From positions 10,936,498 through 11,000,497 of the forward strand of contig JASXTE010000017.1 in assembly GCA_030280995.1 (NCBI GenBank): DNA of 64,000 bases. Reading direction: 5' to 3'. Source of the DNA: Hemileia vastatrix. Lineage: Eukaryota; Basidiomycota; Pucciniomycetes; Pucciniales; Zaghouaniaceae. Both the position numbers and the translations under genes were made by a program. This document shows positions 11,506 to 23,149 of the stretch, piece by piece (the first letter of the stretch is position 1; each line of letters begins with the position of its first letter). The notes beneath the pieces were generated by a model. It searched no databases. It was not told where the DNA came from and saw nothing but the letters and a program-made list of their open reading frames with translations.

Positions 11506-12678
11506 CTAGTTTTTTGACTTCGAACTAGTACCTTCTCTTTCCTTCAACTTTACACAGTCTTCCAACTTGTGCTTACCCCCACAATACATACATAACCCAT
11601 TATCTGCTCTTTTCTTCCTCTCAGCTTCTTTAAGTTCCCCTTTAGGATCCAGTACTTTGCTGATATCGCCTGGGGTTGAGCCTTTTGGTCGAGTTTTATC
11701 CTTTCCCTTATTGGGTTTGGATTGAGTCGGTCGTGGGTGTGAAGAAGGTCCCGATTTAAAATTTAGGCCTTGAGATTTGTTGGCATATCGACGATGTTGA
11801 AGTCGTCCTTGATAAACGCCGTCAAGTTCGAGGGTTTGATCCATTAAATCCGTTAAAGTAGTCATCTTCTGACCGTGAAGATTTAATTGATCCAGAATCC
11901 TCGAAGGAAGTCCTTTCTTGAAATGATACTTAAGAGCAGCATCATTCCAACCTACTCAAGTTTGAAGTGCTCTGAAGTTCGAGATATATTCAGAGGCTTT
12001 ACCATTATCACTCATGCGAAGAAAATCAAGTTCAATTTCTGCGTTGTCCATTTCATTAGGATCCCCAAACAACGTAAAAAGTTGGTCTTCGAACTTTTCC
12101 CAATTATTGATAAGTAAGTGGGTTTCTGTCGAAGAAAGCATGAGTAGATAAGGTTCGAACCATCTTGCTGCTTTCCCGGCTAGGAATGAAGAAGCGCAAA
12201 CAACCTTTGATCGGTTGCTGTTAAAGGTTCGAGGGTCATTATGGAACAGTAGCTTGCAGGTTTGCAAGAAGGGTCGCAATCTGTCGGGGTGATCTCCGTC
12301 GAATTTGTCAGGAGATTTCATAGAAGGAGTTTTGAACTTAGATCCTTCTGAAGACGTTGGATTTGAAAGGGTTTTCATAAAAAGTCTCATGAAATCTTCC
12401 AGAGAGTTAGATGGTCCCGGTTCTGAGGATTGGCCAGAAGGGTGATTGGCAGGGGCGGATGGTGCCTCATGCATTGTATCCTCTCCTTCTTCTTCATCAC
12501 TAGAATCCTCAAAATCTTGTGGAATGTCTTCTACAGATTGAACTGAGTGTTGCCGTTCCCTAAGGTTGAGTGGTTCCAAAGAGTGAGTGCGAGAAACAGA
12601 CCTTGTGGCTGTTGGCCTGCCTCTAGCGCGAGCTCTAGTAGTAGCGCCCCTAGGAGGAGTGCGTTGAACAGGTGCCAT
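11506..12678 (-). pseudogene. gag: Chromovirus gag with CCHC zinc knuckle
   Basis: The ATG at 12678 starts MAPVQRTPPRGATTRARARG, a basic N-terminus. A Ser/Glu-rich linker follows, then the retrotransposon Gag core (KSPDKFDGDHPDRLRPFL, ARWFEPYL, EFEDQLF-like LFGDPNE). A TGA at 11956-11958 sits inside the core, where the family usually has an Arg-type residue. The frame then continues with VGWNDAALKYHFKKGL and ends after a zinc knuckle CMYCGGKHKLEDC and a basic tail. The TAG at 11506-11508 closes gag; pol lies in another frame just downstream. The start is placed at the first Met, 74 bp inside the 5' LTR. Confidence 0.88.
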
Positions 12679-12751
12679 TTAAAATTTTTAGAAGCACCTA
12701 AAAAAGACGTAGTAGTGCAAAGAATGAGAACTACGGAGAATTAAATTATAC

Positions 12752-13524
12752 TGTCACCGGACAACCTACGCACAAGGTCGAGGATGTTCCTGAAAGTGAG
12801 ATGAGGGATTTAGAAACTTCTTCGAAGCACAGAGGAATGATTCGAGGAAATTATTCGAAGGTCACTCAAAGTAATAGCTATAGGTTCGAGGTTTGTTCGA
12901 GAAGAATTATAAACTAGTTCCAAGGTAATAATAATTCTTAAAATCTCACGAAGGGTTGGAAACTCAATAGTCAAAGATTTAGGATTTAGAAATGAATATT
13001 GAGAAGGTAAAAGAAAGATACAATAACAATGATTTAACTTTTAAGGTTTTTCCACTATTAATGTAAATACGATATTATAATTTAATTCTAAGGAATATCA
13101 AACCAAATACCCAACTCCTTTTATATCCTTTGTTCCTCCTTGCATTGACCTCCCTTCCATCGCAGTATTCCCATTCCATTGACCATTACTAACATACACT
13201 TAGACCCTCTTCACTAAATATCCGTCCATGCTCAATATACCCCTTTTTAATTAATTAACAAAACTTTAATAAAAAACTACTACTGTACTATTTTGTTGAT
13301 CCTAGCACTGTGCGTTGCTTATTGAAAAGGACTAAGGTACCCTATTGGGAGATTGACTAATTTAGATTTAGAGTTTAGGCTAGCGCAGTTAAATAGTAAG
13401 TACACAAAGGAAAAATCGCAGTTGCTATGGAGAATTGCTTTCTGCGCTTCGAGTATAGATGTAGGACTCGATATTATTGATTTATTGAGTTAATTTCGCC
13501 TCGAGTGTCACGTGGCGCGTGACA
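12752..13524 (-). repeat. Chromovirus 5' LTR
   Basis: This LTR is identical to 5052-5824 except at six CpG positions. In gag-pol sense it is the promoter-bearing LTR. Sense sequence immediately after it reads GTATAATTTAATTCTCCGTA, which does not begin with the usual TGG of a tRNA-type primer site, so self-priming as in Tf1-like elements is possible but unproven. Confidence 0.93.
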
Positions 13525-13667
13525 CATTAATGGGAAACAAATCAGAGCACTAGTAGTAACTGGTTCTCAGATTAATTAAGTTTCAGAGGAGGATACTGTG
13601 GATTTACATTTGCCTGTAAAAGAAAGCAAAGGAACTATTGCAGGTATTCGAAGAGGTATGTTACCAA
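13525..13667 (+). pseudogene. R1 protease fragment
   Basis: Directly after the chromovirus TSD the R1 frame resumes: NGKQIRALVVTGSQIN, a stop, VSEEDTVDLHLPVK, then GTIAGIRRGM. This parallels R2 at 19.95-20.1 kb (NGKEVKALVDSGYQIN, then GIGGHATELMG). The fragment ends at a solo LTR at 13668. Confidence 0.6.
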
Positions 13668-14766
13668 TGTGGTCTTCCAACATTGGAAGAGGCCTTTGTT
13701 GGGCTGTTTGGCACTGTTTTGGTATGTCTTAATTGACATTGGTTGAATAATTGGGTGTTTTTCTGGTTTTATTCAGTGAATATTGGGACTATGAGTATGT
13801 GGGTACTACCATTTGATAGCCCCAGTTGTTTTCTATATTTTATGTCCTGTGAATTTTTTCATATTCTAAGTTTTAAGGGGTCATTTCCTCATTTTTAATT
13901 TCTAAAAGATAGCAGTTCAATTTTGTTTTTTTGTGTTTTACAGGCTAACCTTAAGTCTTAGGGTTAATTGCTTGGTACCATTAAGTAGAGCTAATTTGGC
14001 TCTATATTTTATGTCCCAATGTTTTCATAGCTTAATTTTGTGTTTTAAGGGTTTTAGTAGTCATGGTAGATTTTTCTAAGTATTTTGGCCTTTATTGGAG
14101 GTTTCTGGTGGTTTTCTGACTTCAGGGAGGTCTGGCCACTTCTAGACAGGCTGCCCGCATTGGGAAGCCTGCCTGCTTCAATTATAAAAGCTGGAAAGCG
14201 CTTCTAGAGGGTTTTTATTGAATTTGGCTTCCAAAAGAGCCAAATTATTTGCTGTGCATGTATTTTAGATAGATGGTCTGTGTGTACATACTGAGTAAGA
14301 CAGTTTGGGGCAAATTTAATTATCATACAATCATCTGGTATTTATATAATTATTTCTCACTCAGTTTTCACTGTTTTTTGGCCACAATTGGCTGTGTTTT
14401 TTGCAAGTTTAGCTCTTCATTTAACTCAACTTTCGCAAGTGGTTTCTCTTGTGTAGCTTTGAAACATGCATCAAGTATTATTGCTGTTTCCTGTGCAACA
14501 AATGCACAGTATTTTTGTTTTTATGGTGTGGATCTTTCTGCATCACAGGTTACTGGTTCTTTGGTTCTCAGTGGTCTGCTATTGGCTACTGTCTTGACTT
14601 GTTAAGCAGTCAAGAAGTGTGTTGGAAGGGGTATAGTAAAAGTCTCTAATTTGCTGTAGCAAATAAATCTCACCTGGTATTTCTCAAAGGGAAAGGTGTT
14701 TTTCTCTCCAGTTTTACTCCAACTCCCTGGTCAAGGCCTATAGCTAGTACTATAGGATTGACTACA
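13668..14766 (+). mobile_element. Solo LTR of a Ty3-type element inside the R1 protease
   Basis: The segment starts TGTGGTCTTCCAACATTGG and ends GGATTGACTACA. Its first 800 bp match 59923-60716 closely (GGTCTTCCAACATTGG, AATTGGGTGTTTTTCTGG, GCTAACCTTAAGTCTTAGGG). The flanking R1 protease frame continues on the right as LVIGVAEYVEMQV. A target duplication is not evident (CCAA against CTGG), so the exact left edge or the flank may be altered. The open frames inside it (14273-14649) are chance translations. Confidence 0.6.
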
Positions 14767-16666
14767 CTGGTCATAGGGGTAGCTGAATATGTAGAGATGC
14801 AAGTTTCCAGAGAATCAAGAGATCTACACTTTTATAATTTTATGGGTGTAGTGAAACCAGTTTTGGGAACACCGTTTTTGATGGATTATTATGTGAAAAT
14901 AGATTGTTGTTTAAATAAGACTATAGGGAGTAGAATTATGGGTGATGATGGTATTTCGGTAAAAGAAGTCTTATACGCGCCTAAGGAGGGTTCCTGGGAA
15001 ACTAAGTATGTTGGATCTGTGAGTTTAGAGAAGGAAAGAGAGTTTTATGAGGATGAAGAGAATGGGTGTCCTCCAGAGTGGCCCCAATTTTTTCATTAAG
15101 GGCTGGCCTTCTAATTATTACTATCTCACAGAGTAAGAGGAACCTGGATAATGACCATTAAGTCCAAGAAGGGATACATAAAGTGGGGCTTCACAGGTGT
15201 CTTGCTAATATTACTATAGAATGTATTGTGCCTGGAATTTTTAATTTCTCTGATTATGTATTTTTTAATGCTTATATTAAAAAGAAAAGACAAAAATATG
15301 ATTTAGGTACAAATTGGAGTTATATTAGAAAAGTTCTAATATTAAGTAATGAAGGCAGAAGCTGGTACCGCCTAGCATCAAAGTATAAACCAGTGGTGGT
15401 TAAGTTTAAACCTGTAAATGTACTAATGACAGATTTAAACCCTCCTTTTCAGAGGCTAGCTCTATAAAGAAATCCTTATGACATGCCTTTAAAAAAGTTT
15501 CCACCAGAATTTAAGATTACAGATAGGATAGCCCTAGAAAGAATTTAGATGGTTAATTTTGGACCAGAATATTGGTCGTTGCAGGAGGAAAAGAAATTAT
15601 TATTAAATGTTATGGTGCTTAGAAAAAAAACAATTGTGTTTTCAGAAGAAGAAAGAGGTTTATTAAAGTTTTCTTAAGGGAAACCTTATATTTTTCCAGC
15701 TATACCTCATGTGCTGTGTCAGAAGAAAGCCTTTTGCATACCAGTGGAAATAAGAGAGGAATATATGGAATTAATTAGGGAAAGGTTAAGGTCTGGGTTT
15801 TATGAACAGTAAATTTCAAGCTACTCAACTCCAGTGTTTTGTGTTGTCAAGCATAATGGATAGTTAAGAGTTTTTCATGATTTGAGAGAGATGAACAAGG
15901 TTATGGTTAAGGATTCAGGATTACCACCAATATCAGAGGAATTTGTGGAATATTATTCAGGAAGAGCATGTTATGGATCAGGGGATATAATTGGAGGATA
16001 AAACAAGTGCCAGTTAGATGTGTTGTCAAAGCCCATCACTACTTTTGAAACTTCATTGGGGTGCTTCAGGTTAACAAGGCTACAGCAGGTTGCTACAAAC
16101 TAAGTGGCAGTTTATCAGGTCCAGATGATGTGAATATTACAGGATGAAATTACGGAATATGTAAAAATTTTCATTGGTGACGGCAGTATAAAAGGACCTG
16201 TGTCTGATTATTATGGGGAGGTTCTAGAGGAAAACCCAAACATTAGGAGGTTTATTTTGGAATATGCAATTACTCTTGAAAGGGTAATTTTAAGAATAGA
16301 GGAGGCTGGTTTGACAGTCTCAGGGTCAAAATTTTCTTTTTTCATTCCAGTGCTAGATATTGTTGGTCATTTTGTGTGTAGGAAGGTAAGAATCATCACA
16401 GAAAAACAAGGTACTTACATGGCCAAGACCAAGAAATACTACAGAAGTTAGAGGGTTCTTAGGTATTTGTACATATGTGAGGATGTTTATTTGTGATTTT
16501 GCCTTTTTATCTTCTCTCTTGAGGCACTTGACAAGAAAGGGTGTTGTGTGGGATTGGACAGAGGAATGTGAAGAGTCCTTTGAGTTGTTAAAAAGGATTG
16601 TAGGAAAAGATATACTTTTAAAGAAGCTGGTATATGGGCTAGGCTCTGGAAAGATTACTCTAGCGG
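14767..16666 (+). pseudogene. R1 protease end, reverse transcriptase and start of RNase H
   Basis: The protease C-terminus (VLGTPFLMDYYVKIDC) is followed by an RT of a Ty3 lineage common in basidiomycetes. Parts seen: FHDLREMNKVMVKDSGLPPI, CYGSGDIIGG, TTFETSLGCFRLTRLQQ, MMxILQDEITEYVKIFIGDG (the usual F-x-DD box is FIGDG here, so one catalytic Asp is Gly), GSKFSFFIPVLDIVGHFVC and the RT-RNase H connection ending GKITLAV at 16666. Many stops and frameshifts are present. The RNase H is cut by the R2 LTR at 16667 and continues at 57683 as AVESSMYAVGAV. Confidence 0.75.
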
Positions 16667-17736
16667 TGTGGAAGTCTAAAGTTTAGTATGGTACTTAAAA
16701 GTGAGAATGATAGTCAGGAGACTATATATGATGGACCTTTATTATTTAAAAAAAAGGGTTTTAAATCAGTTATTATGAGTAATACATGGTTAAAATGGTG
16801 AATGAAAAATGCAGATAAATAAATAATTTATTTAACAAGGAAGAAATACTTTTATGGCCTGGAAAATAAGTGATCTAGAAAGTCAAGATGCTCAAGAACC
16901 TTTTAAAATTTTTCCTCAATTTTTAATATTATTCTTATATTTTTAATTGATTTTTTAAGTTTATAAATTATTTTTGTTTTATAAAAATTACTTAACTTTG
17001 ATAATTTTTCACCGGGTGAATTGGTGTATGCAGACAACAAAAATTCTTTAGCAATGTTAAGGGGACATAGCTCTATCATATGTAATTTTTATAGATTTTT
17101 TATTAAGGTTTTAAGGCTCTAATTGAGTCTGGAAGTCCGGACAAGCTCAGGATGAGCTCTGGCTATGTTCCAGAAGGGAAAGTTGGGCATGTGACTTAGT
17201 ATACTTAAGTAAACCTCAGACTACAAATTTGGAAGAAAGAATTCATCATTCAGCTTTATCAGAGTACATAACAACAACCTTTTATATATTTTTTATTGCT
17301 CAAAAAATACATATATTTTTGTAATACCCTTTTAACAATTATATTTTTCATAACACTTTTGAAATACAACACAACAACAATATTTTCATCACTTATAGGA
17401 TATCTTTGGAAAAGTCTCAACATCAGGGACTTGTTTTTATTTTTATCTCATTAAAATAAAATCACCATAAAAACATATAAGTCGATATTTCAGATCTTTT
17501 CACTGGTACACCTTTATTGTTTCAATCCAGTATTTCTTTTCCAACAGCTGTTATTTCTTATCTCAATAAGTGTTTATAAATCAGAGTTCATATATTATTA
17601 ATTGATTCAAGTAGACTGTTAAGCTTAGATAATTGAGAAACCCTATTATTTTATTTAGAAGGACAGGGTTTTCTTCGGTTTATCCAACTCCTTTGCATTC
17701 TGCTTACAGCAAGGCAACTGTAAGAGTCTTTCTACA
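16667..17736 (+). repeat. R2 5' LTR
   Basis: This matches 56614-57682 over its whole length with many substitutions and small indels, so R2 is clearly older than the chromovirus. Shared blocks include CAGGAGACTATATATGATGG, GAAAGTTGGGCATGTGAC and TTATCCAACTCCTT. It inserts into the RNase H coding part of R1. Confidence 0.85.
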
Positions 17737-17740
17737 TTTT

Positions 17741-17757
17741 TGGCACCCAAAGTGGGG
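17741..17757 (+). promoter_or_regulatory. Primer-binding-like site of R2
   Basis: TGGCACCCAAAGTGGGG lies four bases after the 5' LTR end. It has the TGG start and GC-rich body typical of sites that pair with the 3' end of a tRNA. The particular tRNA is not assigned. Confidence 0.65.
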
Positions 17758-17912
17758 TTTGAATTCTCTAGATTTTTCTAGGACTTACTTGGATTAAAGA
17801 CTTTCTTAGCCTGAAAGAAGCTATTCTTTGGAACTCTTTTCAATTTGTTTATCTTAGCCTGAAAGAGGCTTGCTTATTTCAACATTCTAAATGCTTTTCT
17901 TACTATATTGGG

Positions 17913-19687
17913 ATGTCTTCTCTTCCTCTCACTCCATCAGTCAGGTTTGTCTCATGGTATGGTCCAAAGTTCAATGGGGAGGAGTTTAAATGGTTTATTA
18001 GCAGGCATGAAGCTGCTGCTGCTGCTGATGGTGCTTCTCATTTTGATATGGTGAAGCAGGTTAGGTTTTTTATTTCTGATAGGGAGGTAGAAAAAGAGGT
18101 CATTGCTATGCAGGCTAATGAGGACAAGGATTTGGTAAAGCTTTCTAAGGCTATGGTTGATATATGGGGATTTAGATTTACTATGTTAGACCTCAACAAA
18201 ATTGTTGGTGAATGGCTTGCCAAAGGTGAAGTCTCTTTAATGGCTTATTTTTAAAAGTTATGTGTTCAATTCAATGAAGTGGTTGAGTATATAATCTTAA
18301 TAGAAAAATTGGGCAATGAAAATCAAACTAAGGATCTTTTCTGGTCAGCTTGTAGTAGGGAGATTATAATGGAAGTCATGAAGGATCTTTCAAGAAAGAA
18401 TCTAATGAAGGAACTGCCTAATGGAAAACAGAAACCACTGTCTTTGGAGGTCGTTAAAGGAAACATCCAAGCTCATCTAAAACTTATGGCATTGGATAAA
18501 TATCAGGAGTCTTGCACTCAATATTTCAGCAAGGTCAGTGAAGTTTTGGTCAAAAGTAAAAATATTATGGTCAAAGCTCAAGAAGCTAAGAAGGCTAAAA
18601 TGGGACTACCGGTGGCAAAATTTGAGTGTAATGTGGACAACAAGATGGTCGATCACTTGGCCGATTTAACTAAACAACTAAAAATATTTGTCCAAGAGTC
18701 TCAGAGGGCCAATAATGCCACAATTGCTTCTTCTTTGACATCAACATCTTATCAATCTAGAGGATATGAACTTCAAAATTATAATGGCAATGGTAATGTT
18801 AACCAATTCTCTAGCAATGGTAGGAATGGGAACGGTAATGGTGGAAATGGTTATAGAGGTGGTTATGATGAACCAAAGGTGTGCTCCTATTGTAATAGGA
18901 GGGGGCACAGAGCTGGAGTATGCTTTACTTTTGATAAAGATTTTGACGCTGGGAGAGTTTTGTTCAATGGAAAGGTCTGCAAATTTCCTGATGGATTTTT
19001 CATCAAGCCCAGTGATGGTCAAGTGCCTTCAGATTTGGTTAGAAGGAATATGGCAGCTGAAAGAAGAGCCCAGTTTGAAGAATTGAAAGACAATGATGAT
19101 GATTCCAAGGGTGGAAAAATGTTGATGGTAAAAATGGTGGAAAGGTTGATAAGGGTAAAGAGAAAGAGGTCAGTAAGGCCAAATAATCTACTTCTTTTGG
19201 TGGTTTGGAGATGGCAACGGTTGCTAGAGTGGAGGGTAACTGTATGGCTGGCAAATATGATGTTGATGCTGCTAGAAGAGCAGCTGCTACTAAAGCAAAA
19301 AGTAGCATTCAGAGCCAATTAAAGGCTAAACCTGGAAAAGCAATTAAAAAGTCAAGATCTTACTCTAAGGACAAAATTTATAAGATTCAGAAGGGGATGG
19401 CTGATATGGAACCTATTAGTTATGGTAGATTTGATTTAAATGGTGAGCCTATGCCAGATGATGGTTCAGATACTGAGGAGGACGTACCTTTGGCATCACT
19501 ACCCAGACCAACTTTTAGCAGTCCTATCCCAATGGAGGAATTAAGAAAGACTAGCAGTGGATCAAGATTAGTGAAAGAAGCTGGTGATGCAGCTAGGGTT
19601 ATTGATAGTGAAGATGTTATTATGAGGGGTGAAGATTACAATGTGGGTCCTCAAGAGGTAACTAGGGCCAAGTTTATGAAATCTTAA
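17913..19687 (+). pseudogene. gag: R2 gag with CCHC zinc knuckle
   Basis: The ATG at 17913 (MSSLPLTPSVRFVSWYGPKF) opens a Gag core with ADGASHFDMVKQVRFF and EKEVIAMQANEDKDLVKLSK. A TAA at 18252-18254 interrupts it, and the same frame continues (KLCVQFNEVVEY) to a Gly/Asn-rich segment and a zinc knuckle CSYCNRRGHRAGVC near 18880-18925. After a frameshift around 19120-19200 another frame reads MADMEPISYGRFDLNGEPMP up to 19687, an acidic and Ser-rich linker before protease. It is related to the R1 gag at 834-1843 but much better preserved. Confidence 0.78.
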
Positions 19688-20450
19688 GTCCAATACAAGC
19701 AGCCAGTAGTATCCAGTCGAGAAAATGCAATGGAAAATGCTTTGAATAGGGTGAATCAATAGCAGATTCTCTTATCTTTAGGAGAGCTTTTCATGATCAG
19801 TCCGGCACTTTTAGAGAAGCAAAAGAAGCACCTGACAAGGAGATGGGTTTCTTCTGGAAAGGTGGAATATATATGTGAAAATGCTGAAAAGTTTGGAGAG
19901 GATGTTGAAACTCATTTTTCTGCTCCCCTGGGTTACCTGGTGGTAACTCTTAATGGTAAAGAGGTTAAGGCCTTGGTAGATTCAGGGTATCAAATTAATT
20001 AGATTTCTTTGAAGCAAGCAATGATTATAGGCTTGCGGATTAAAACTGGTACTAGGGGAAACATCTGAGGTATTGGAGGGCATGCAACAGAGCTGATGGG
20101 TACAGATGAGAAAGTTAAGTTAGGTATTGGTGGATCTATTGGTAAGTTTCACTTTTATGTGGCCAGAGGGGCAGTTTAAACTGTTCTTGGTGGTCCTTTT
20201 TTGATGGATTTTGAGGCCAGGACTGGTTATCAGGCTGGCATGGGTATTAGTTTGGAGATTACTGGTGAGGATATGCGGCGGCTACATATGCAGTTGGCAC
20301 CTCCTGGAGATAAAGGTTGGGAAACACAGCCAGGGATCACTACTCTGTGTCAGTGTTGTAAGTGTACCAAGAAGCGGCAAATACAAAGGATGGCTTCTGG
20401 TGAATTATGTTTAGAGGGGGATTATGGAGACCCTCATTTTTTAGGATAGA
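19688..20450 (+). pseudogene. R2 aspartic protease region
   Basis: The segment carries SAPLGYLVVTLNGKEVKALV-DSG (active-site DSG near 19978-19986), then GIGGHATELMG and VLGGPFLMDFEARTGY. It corresponds to a retropepsin-like protease of the same lineage as R1. Stops at about 20000, 20065 and 20176 break the frame. The tail (CQCCKCTKKRQIQRMASGE, then GDYGDPHFLG) is an unusual Cys-rich addition before the point where RT would be expected. Confidence 0.6.
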
Positions 20451-21280
20451 AGGGGCTGATCAACCTTATGTTGCAATCTCTCCCCCCAATGAGATCCCAG
20501 ATTGAAATAGGTCAGCTTGCTTGGACATAATTCAAGTGGATTCTCAATTATTTTCTGTTAATAATACTTTAAATTGTTATTATGTCCTCAAATTTCCAGT
20601 TTGTCTCACTTCTCTGTCAAGTTTTTCAATCACATTCAAGAATGGATCAAGAGGGAAGATGGGATATATTATGTTGGATAAAATTTGGAATAATTTATTT
20701 TCTGACCTCCACCAAGAGGATAAACTTGAAAATTATTTTTATGTGGATAAAATTGAAGAAATTGGTGTAGATTAATTTAGTAAAAAAGAGGTAGAAAAGG
20801 ATGTGGTGTATATAGATGAAGATGGAGTTATTTTCTGGGATAGTAGTAGGTTGAGGAATGGTGTATATGTTTGAGAATTAGCAAATTTGGTTAAAGAGAG
20901 GTTGGGTAGTGTAGAGTAACATTTGGTTAAAAAGAGGATGGACAAATGTAGGTGTATAAAAGGTGAATAAGAGAAAAAGGTTTTTTCAAATTTGGTATAT
21001 AAGAGGTCAAAAGGTTCAGAGGAAGAATATTGGCATAGCTCAATTAAGAAGCAAATTCAAGGTGAACGATTATTGGCTCATTCATGTGCAGGAAATGTTG
21101 GTGATAGAGAAGTGCCCATAGATATTATATTAATTGGTTTCAAGATGAAGTCTGGGGTCAGACTGGTTTTTATTTATTATTAGTCAAATATTTGTTGACA
21201 TTAGAGAGGCCAGAAGATTGTGAAGAAGACAAATGGGTGGATATCAAAAGGAAGTCATTGGCATTTTACTTATCTGGTTG
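20451..21280 (+). other. R2 spacer in place of RT/RNase H
   Basis: Between protease and integrase there are only about 830 bp, too little for RT plus RNase H. None of the RT motifs seen at 15.5-16.7 kb occurs here. Short acidic and lysine-rich open pieces (KKEVEKDVVYIDEDGVIFWD) resemble variable linker sequence. R2 therefore looks like a gag-protease-integrase element that lost RT or depends on RT in trans. Confidence 0.5.
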
Positions 21281-22251
21281 AAAATTAATGAAAAGGAGGT
21301 ATCCAAATCCTCAAATTGTTTTAAAACAAAAGAAAGGGCAAGAATTAGTTTTGAAATCACTGCATGAAGATTTTGGGCATAGAGGCATTGATGAAACGTT
21401 TAGACAAATTTATGATTGATTTTGGTGGCCTGGAATGAAGATGGCAGTTAAACAATGTGTTCAGTCATGCAAAGAATCTCAAAGAGAAAGTTATTTAAGG
21501 CAAAAAACTGGACACACTGCTGGTGAAAATACTCTTTTTGGAAGGTCTAGTTTAGATGATGTTCATATTAAAGAGGGACAGTATGAATATTTAATTGTGT
21601 CCAGAGATGACTTATCTGGTTGGGTAGAGTCAGCACCTTTTATTAATTTGACTGCCAAAAATGTGGCAGAATTTATGTGGAAAAAATGGGTGTATTGATA
21701 TGGAGTTATGAAATTGGTAACAGTAGATAGAGGTCCTGAATTTGGGACAGAATTAAGGAAAGCTATATAAAAATTTGGATCAAAGATTAGGGTAGCAACC
21801 CCTTATTATCCTGAAGCTGAAGGCATGGTTGAAAGTGGGCATCAAGTTATTAAGGATGCTTTAGTTAAAATGTGTGGGACAAGTGCTGAAAAATGGAGGC
21901 ACTATTTACCATTAGTTTTATTTGCTGACAGAATCACTGCCAAGAAGATGACTGTATTTTTGCCTTATGATCTTGTTTTTTGACAGAAAGAAGTTTTACC
22001 AGTCAATTTAGAAGCTGAATCATATTTTGGAGTTGACTGGGATTTGGTCAAGACCACTGAAGAATTATTATGTGCAAGAATGATGCAGTTAGAAAAGAAA
22101 GAAGAATTCCTAGAAAAGGCATATTCACAGATGATGAAGATCCAAAAACAGTCAGTAAGATATTGGGATGAGCCGTTGGCCCATTGAATTAGAAAACCTT
22201 TGAAAGCAGGTGATATGGTTTTGGTGTATAATAGGAGTTTGGAGAGCCAAT
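21281..22251 (+). pseudogene. R2 integrase, N-terminal and core part
   Basis: The zinc-binding region (HEDFGHRGIDETFRQIYD, then CVQSCKESQRES, with one expected Cys lost) leads into the core: LDDVHIKEGQYEYLIVSRDD, LSGWVESAPF, TVDRGPEFG and ATPYYPEAEGMVESGHQ, so D, D and E positions are recognisable. The C-terminal part breaks at ...NRSLESQ (22249-22251), where the 31-kb CACTA unit begins. It resumes at 53344 with WGKMFADRWNGP. Several stops are present. Close relatives lie at 58.6-59.6 and 60.8-61.9 kb. Confidence 0.75.
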
Positions 22252-22290
22252 CACCACAGGAAATCAGGGTATGAACTGCTAGAAGTTCCC
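22252..22290 (+). repeat. Left terminal inverted repeat of the giant CACTA element
   Basis: It starts CACCACAGGAAATC, then AGGGTATGAACTGCTAG. It aligns with the reverse complement of 53306-53343 with a few mismatches and one small gap. GCTAG is a shared core, also seen in the MITE ends. Downstream to about 22510, repeated TTGAGC and GCTCAA words form probable subterminal transposase-binding repeats. Confidence 0.75.
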
Positions 22291-22510
22291 TCTTTTTGAA
22301 ACTTTCAGGAAGAGGTTGGAAAATTGTTAAGGAAATGTTTTGACAGAATTAGGAAACTGTTTTTAAATTACATGAAAAAATTTTGAAAAAAAAGTTGGCC
22401 CTAAATTGAGCCTCAATTTATCCCTTCTTGAGCAGAGCTTTGGATTTAAGTTGAGCATCAGTTGGAACAAATTTGAGCAATGTTTGAGCCACAACACTCA
22501 ACATACCATA

Positions 22511-23149
22511 ATATTCAATTTTATAAATAGATCCATTTAATTTTGTGAGGTCAGGTTTGATATTAGCAGAAATATATTATATGACACATAGTATACTAGG
22601 TCTGGAATATTATTTCAATTATCAATTTTATTTCTGAAAATATATAAAAAAGAATACTATTTAAGTCCTTTTTAAAAATTTTATGAATAAAAATATAACT
22701 CTGTAAAAATATTTGCACATAATTTTAAATTTTCTAGACAAAAGTTGATATTGAGCCCTCATCAATAGAAATTTCTCATTGTTCCTTGGAATAACAAAGT
22801 ATAAGACAATGTTCAAAAAATTTAATGTAGGAGAGAATATATATATATATTTTATAAGGGGAAAAAATAGTAATGTATTTTTTTAAAAATTTACACTATT
22901 AAAGAAACTAATTTTAATATATTGGCACACAACTTAGGCTCTAAAATAATGCACTTTTTTAATTATTTATCTGTATTTAGTTATTATTAAAATGTGAGTC
23001 AACATTAATTATTAACATACATGAAAAATTCAATTTTGAATATTCATCCAATATTATATATATTCTCTACTTTATTCTCTTTCAAAACTTTGCTCTCACC
23101 CTCTCTTTCTTTAAGCTACCACCATCACCATCAAATTCATTTAATTAAA
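22511..23149. other. AT-rich subterminal stretch without a gene
   Basis: There are long A/T runs and an (AT)n tract around 22838-22850. The last 150 bp are pyrimidine-rich (CTCTCACCCTCTCTTTC) just before an ATG at 23150, as expected for a fungal promoter or leader. No further feature was seen. Confidence 0.45.

Larger units (their letters stand above)
5052..13524 (-). mobile_element. Near-complete Ty3/gypsy chromovirus (8.47 kb) inserted in the R1 protease
   Basis: Two 773-bp direct LTRs (5052-5824 and 12752-13524) begin TGTCACCGG and end GCGCGTGACA in plus-strand reading. CATTA flanks the whole unit at 5047-5051 and 13525-13529. Gag and pol lie between them on the minus strand, and an accessory gene lies on the plus strand beside the 3' LTR. 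Domain order is gag (zinc knuckle), protease, RT, RNase H, integrase, chromodomain, as in Tf1/sushi-type chromoviruses. The LTRs differ at only six of 773 positions, so the insertion is young compared with everything around it. Three in-frame stops and a lost integrase catalytic residue make it defective. No clear tRNA-type primer site or polypurine tract is seen beside the LTRs. Confidence 0.92.

Noticed and set aside
14273..14649. Two overlapping 66-110 codon open frames
   Set aside because: Both lie inside the solo LTR and are not conserved in the related LTR at 59.9-60.7 kb.
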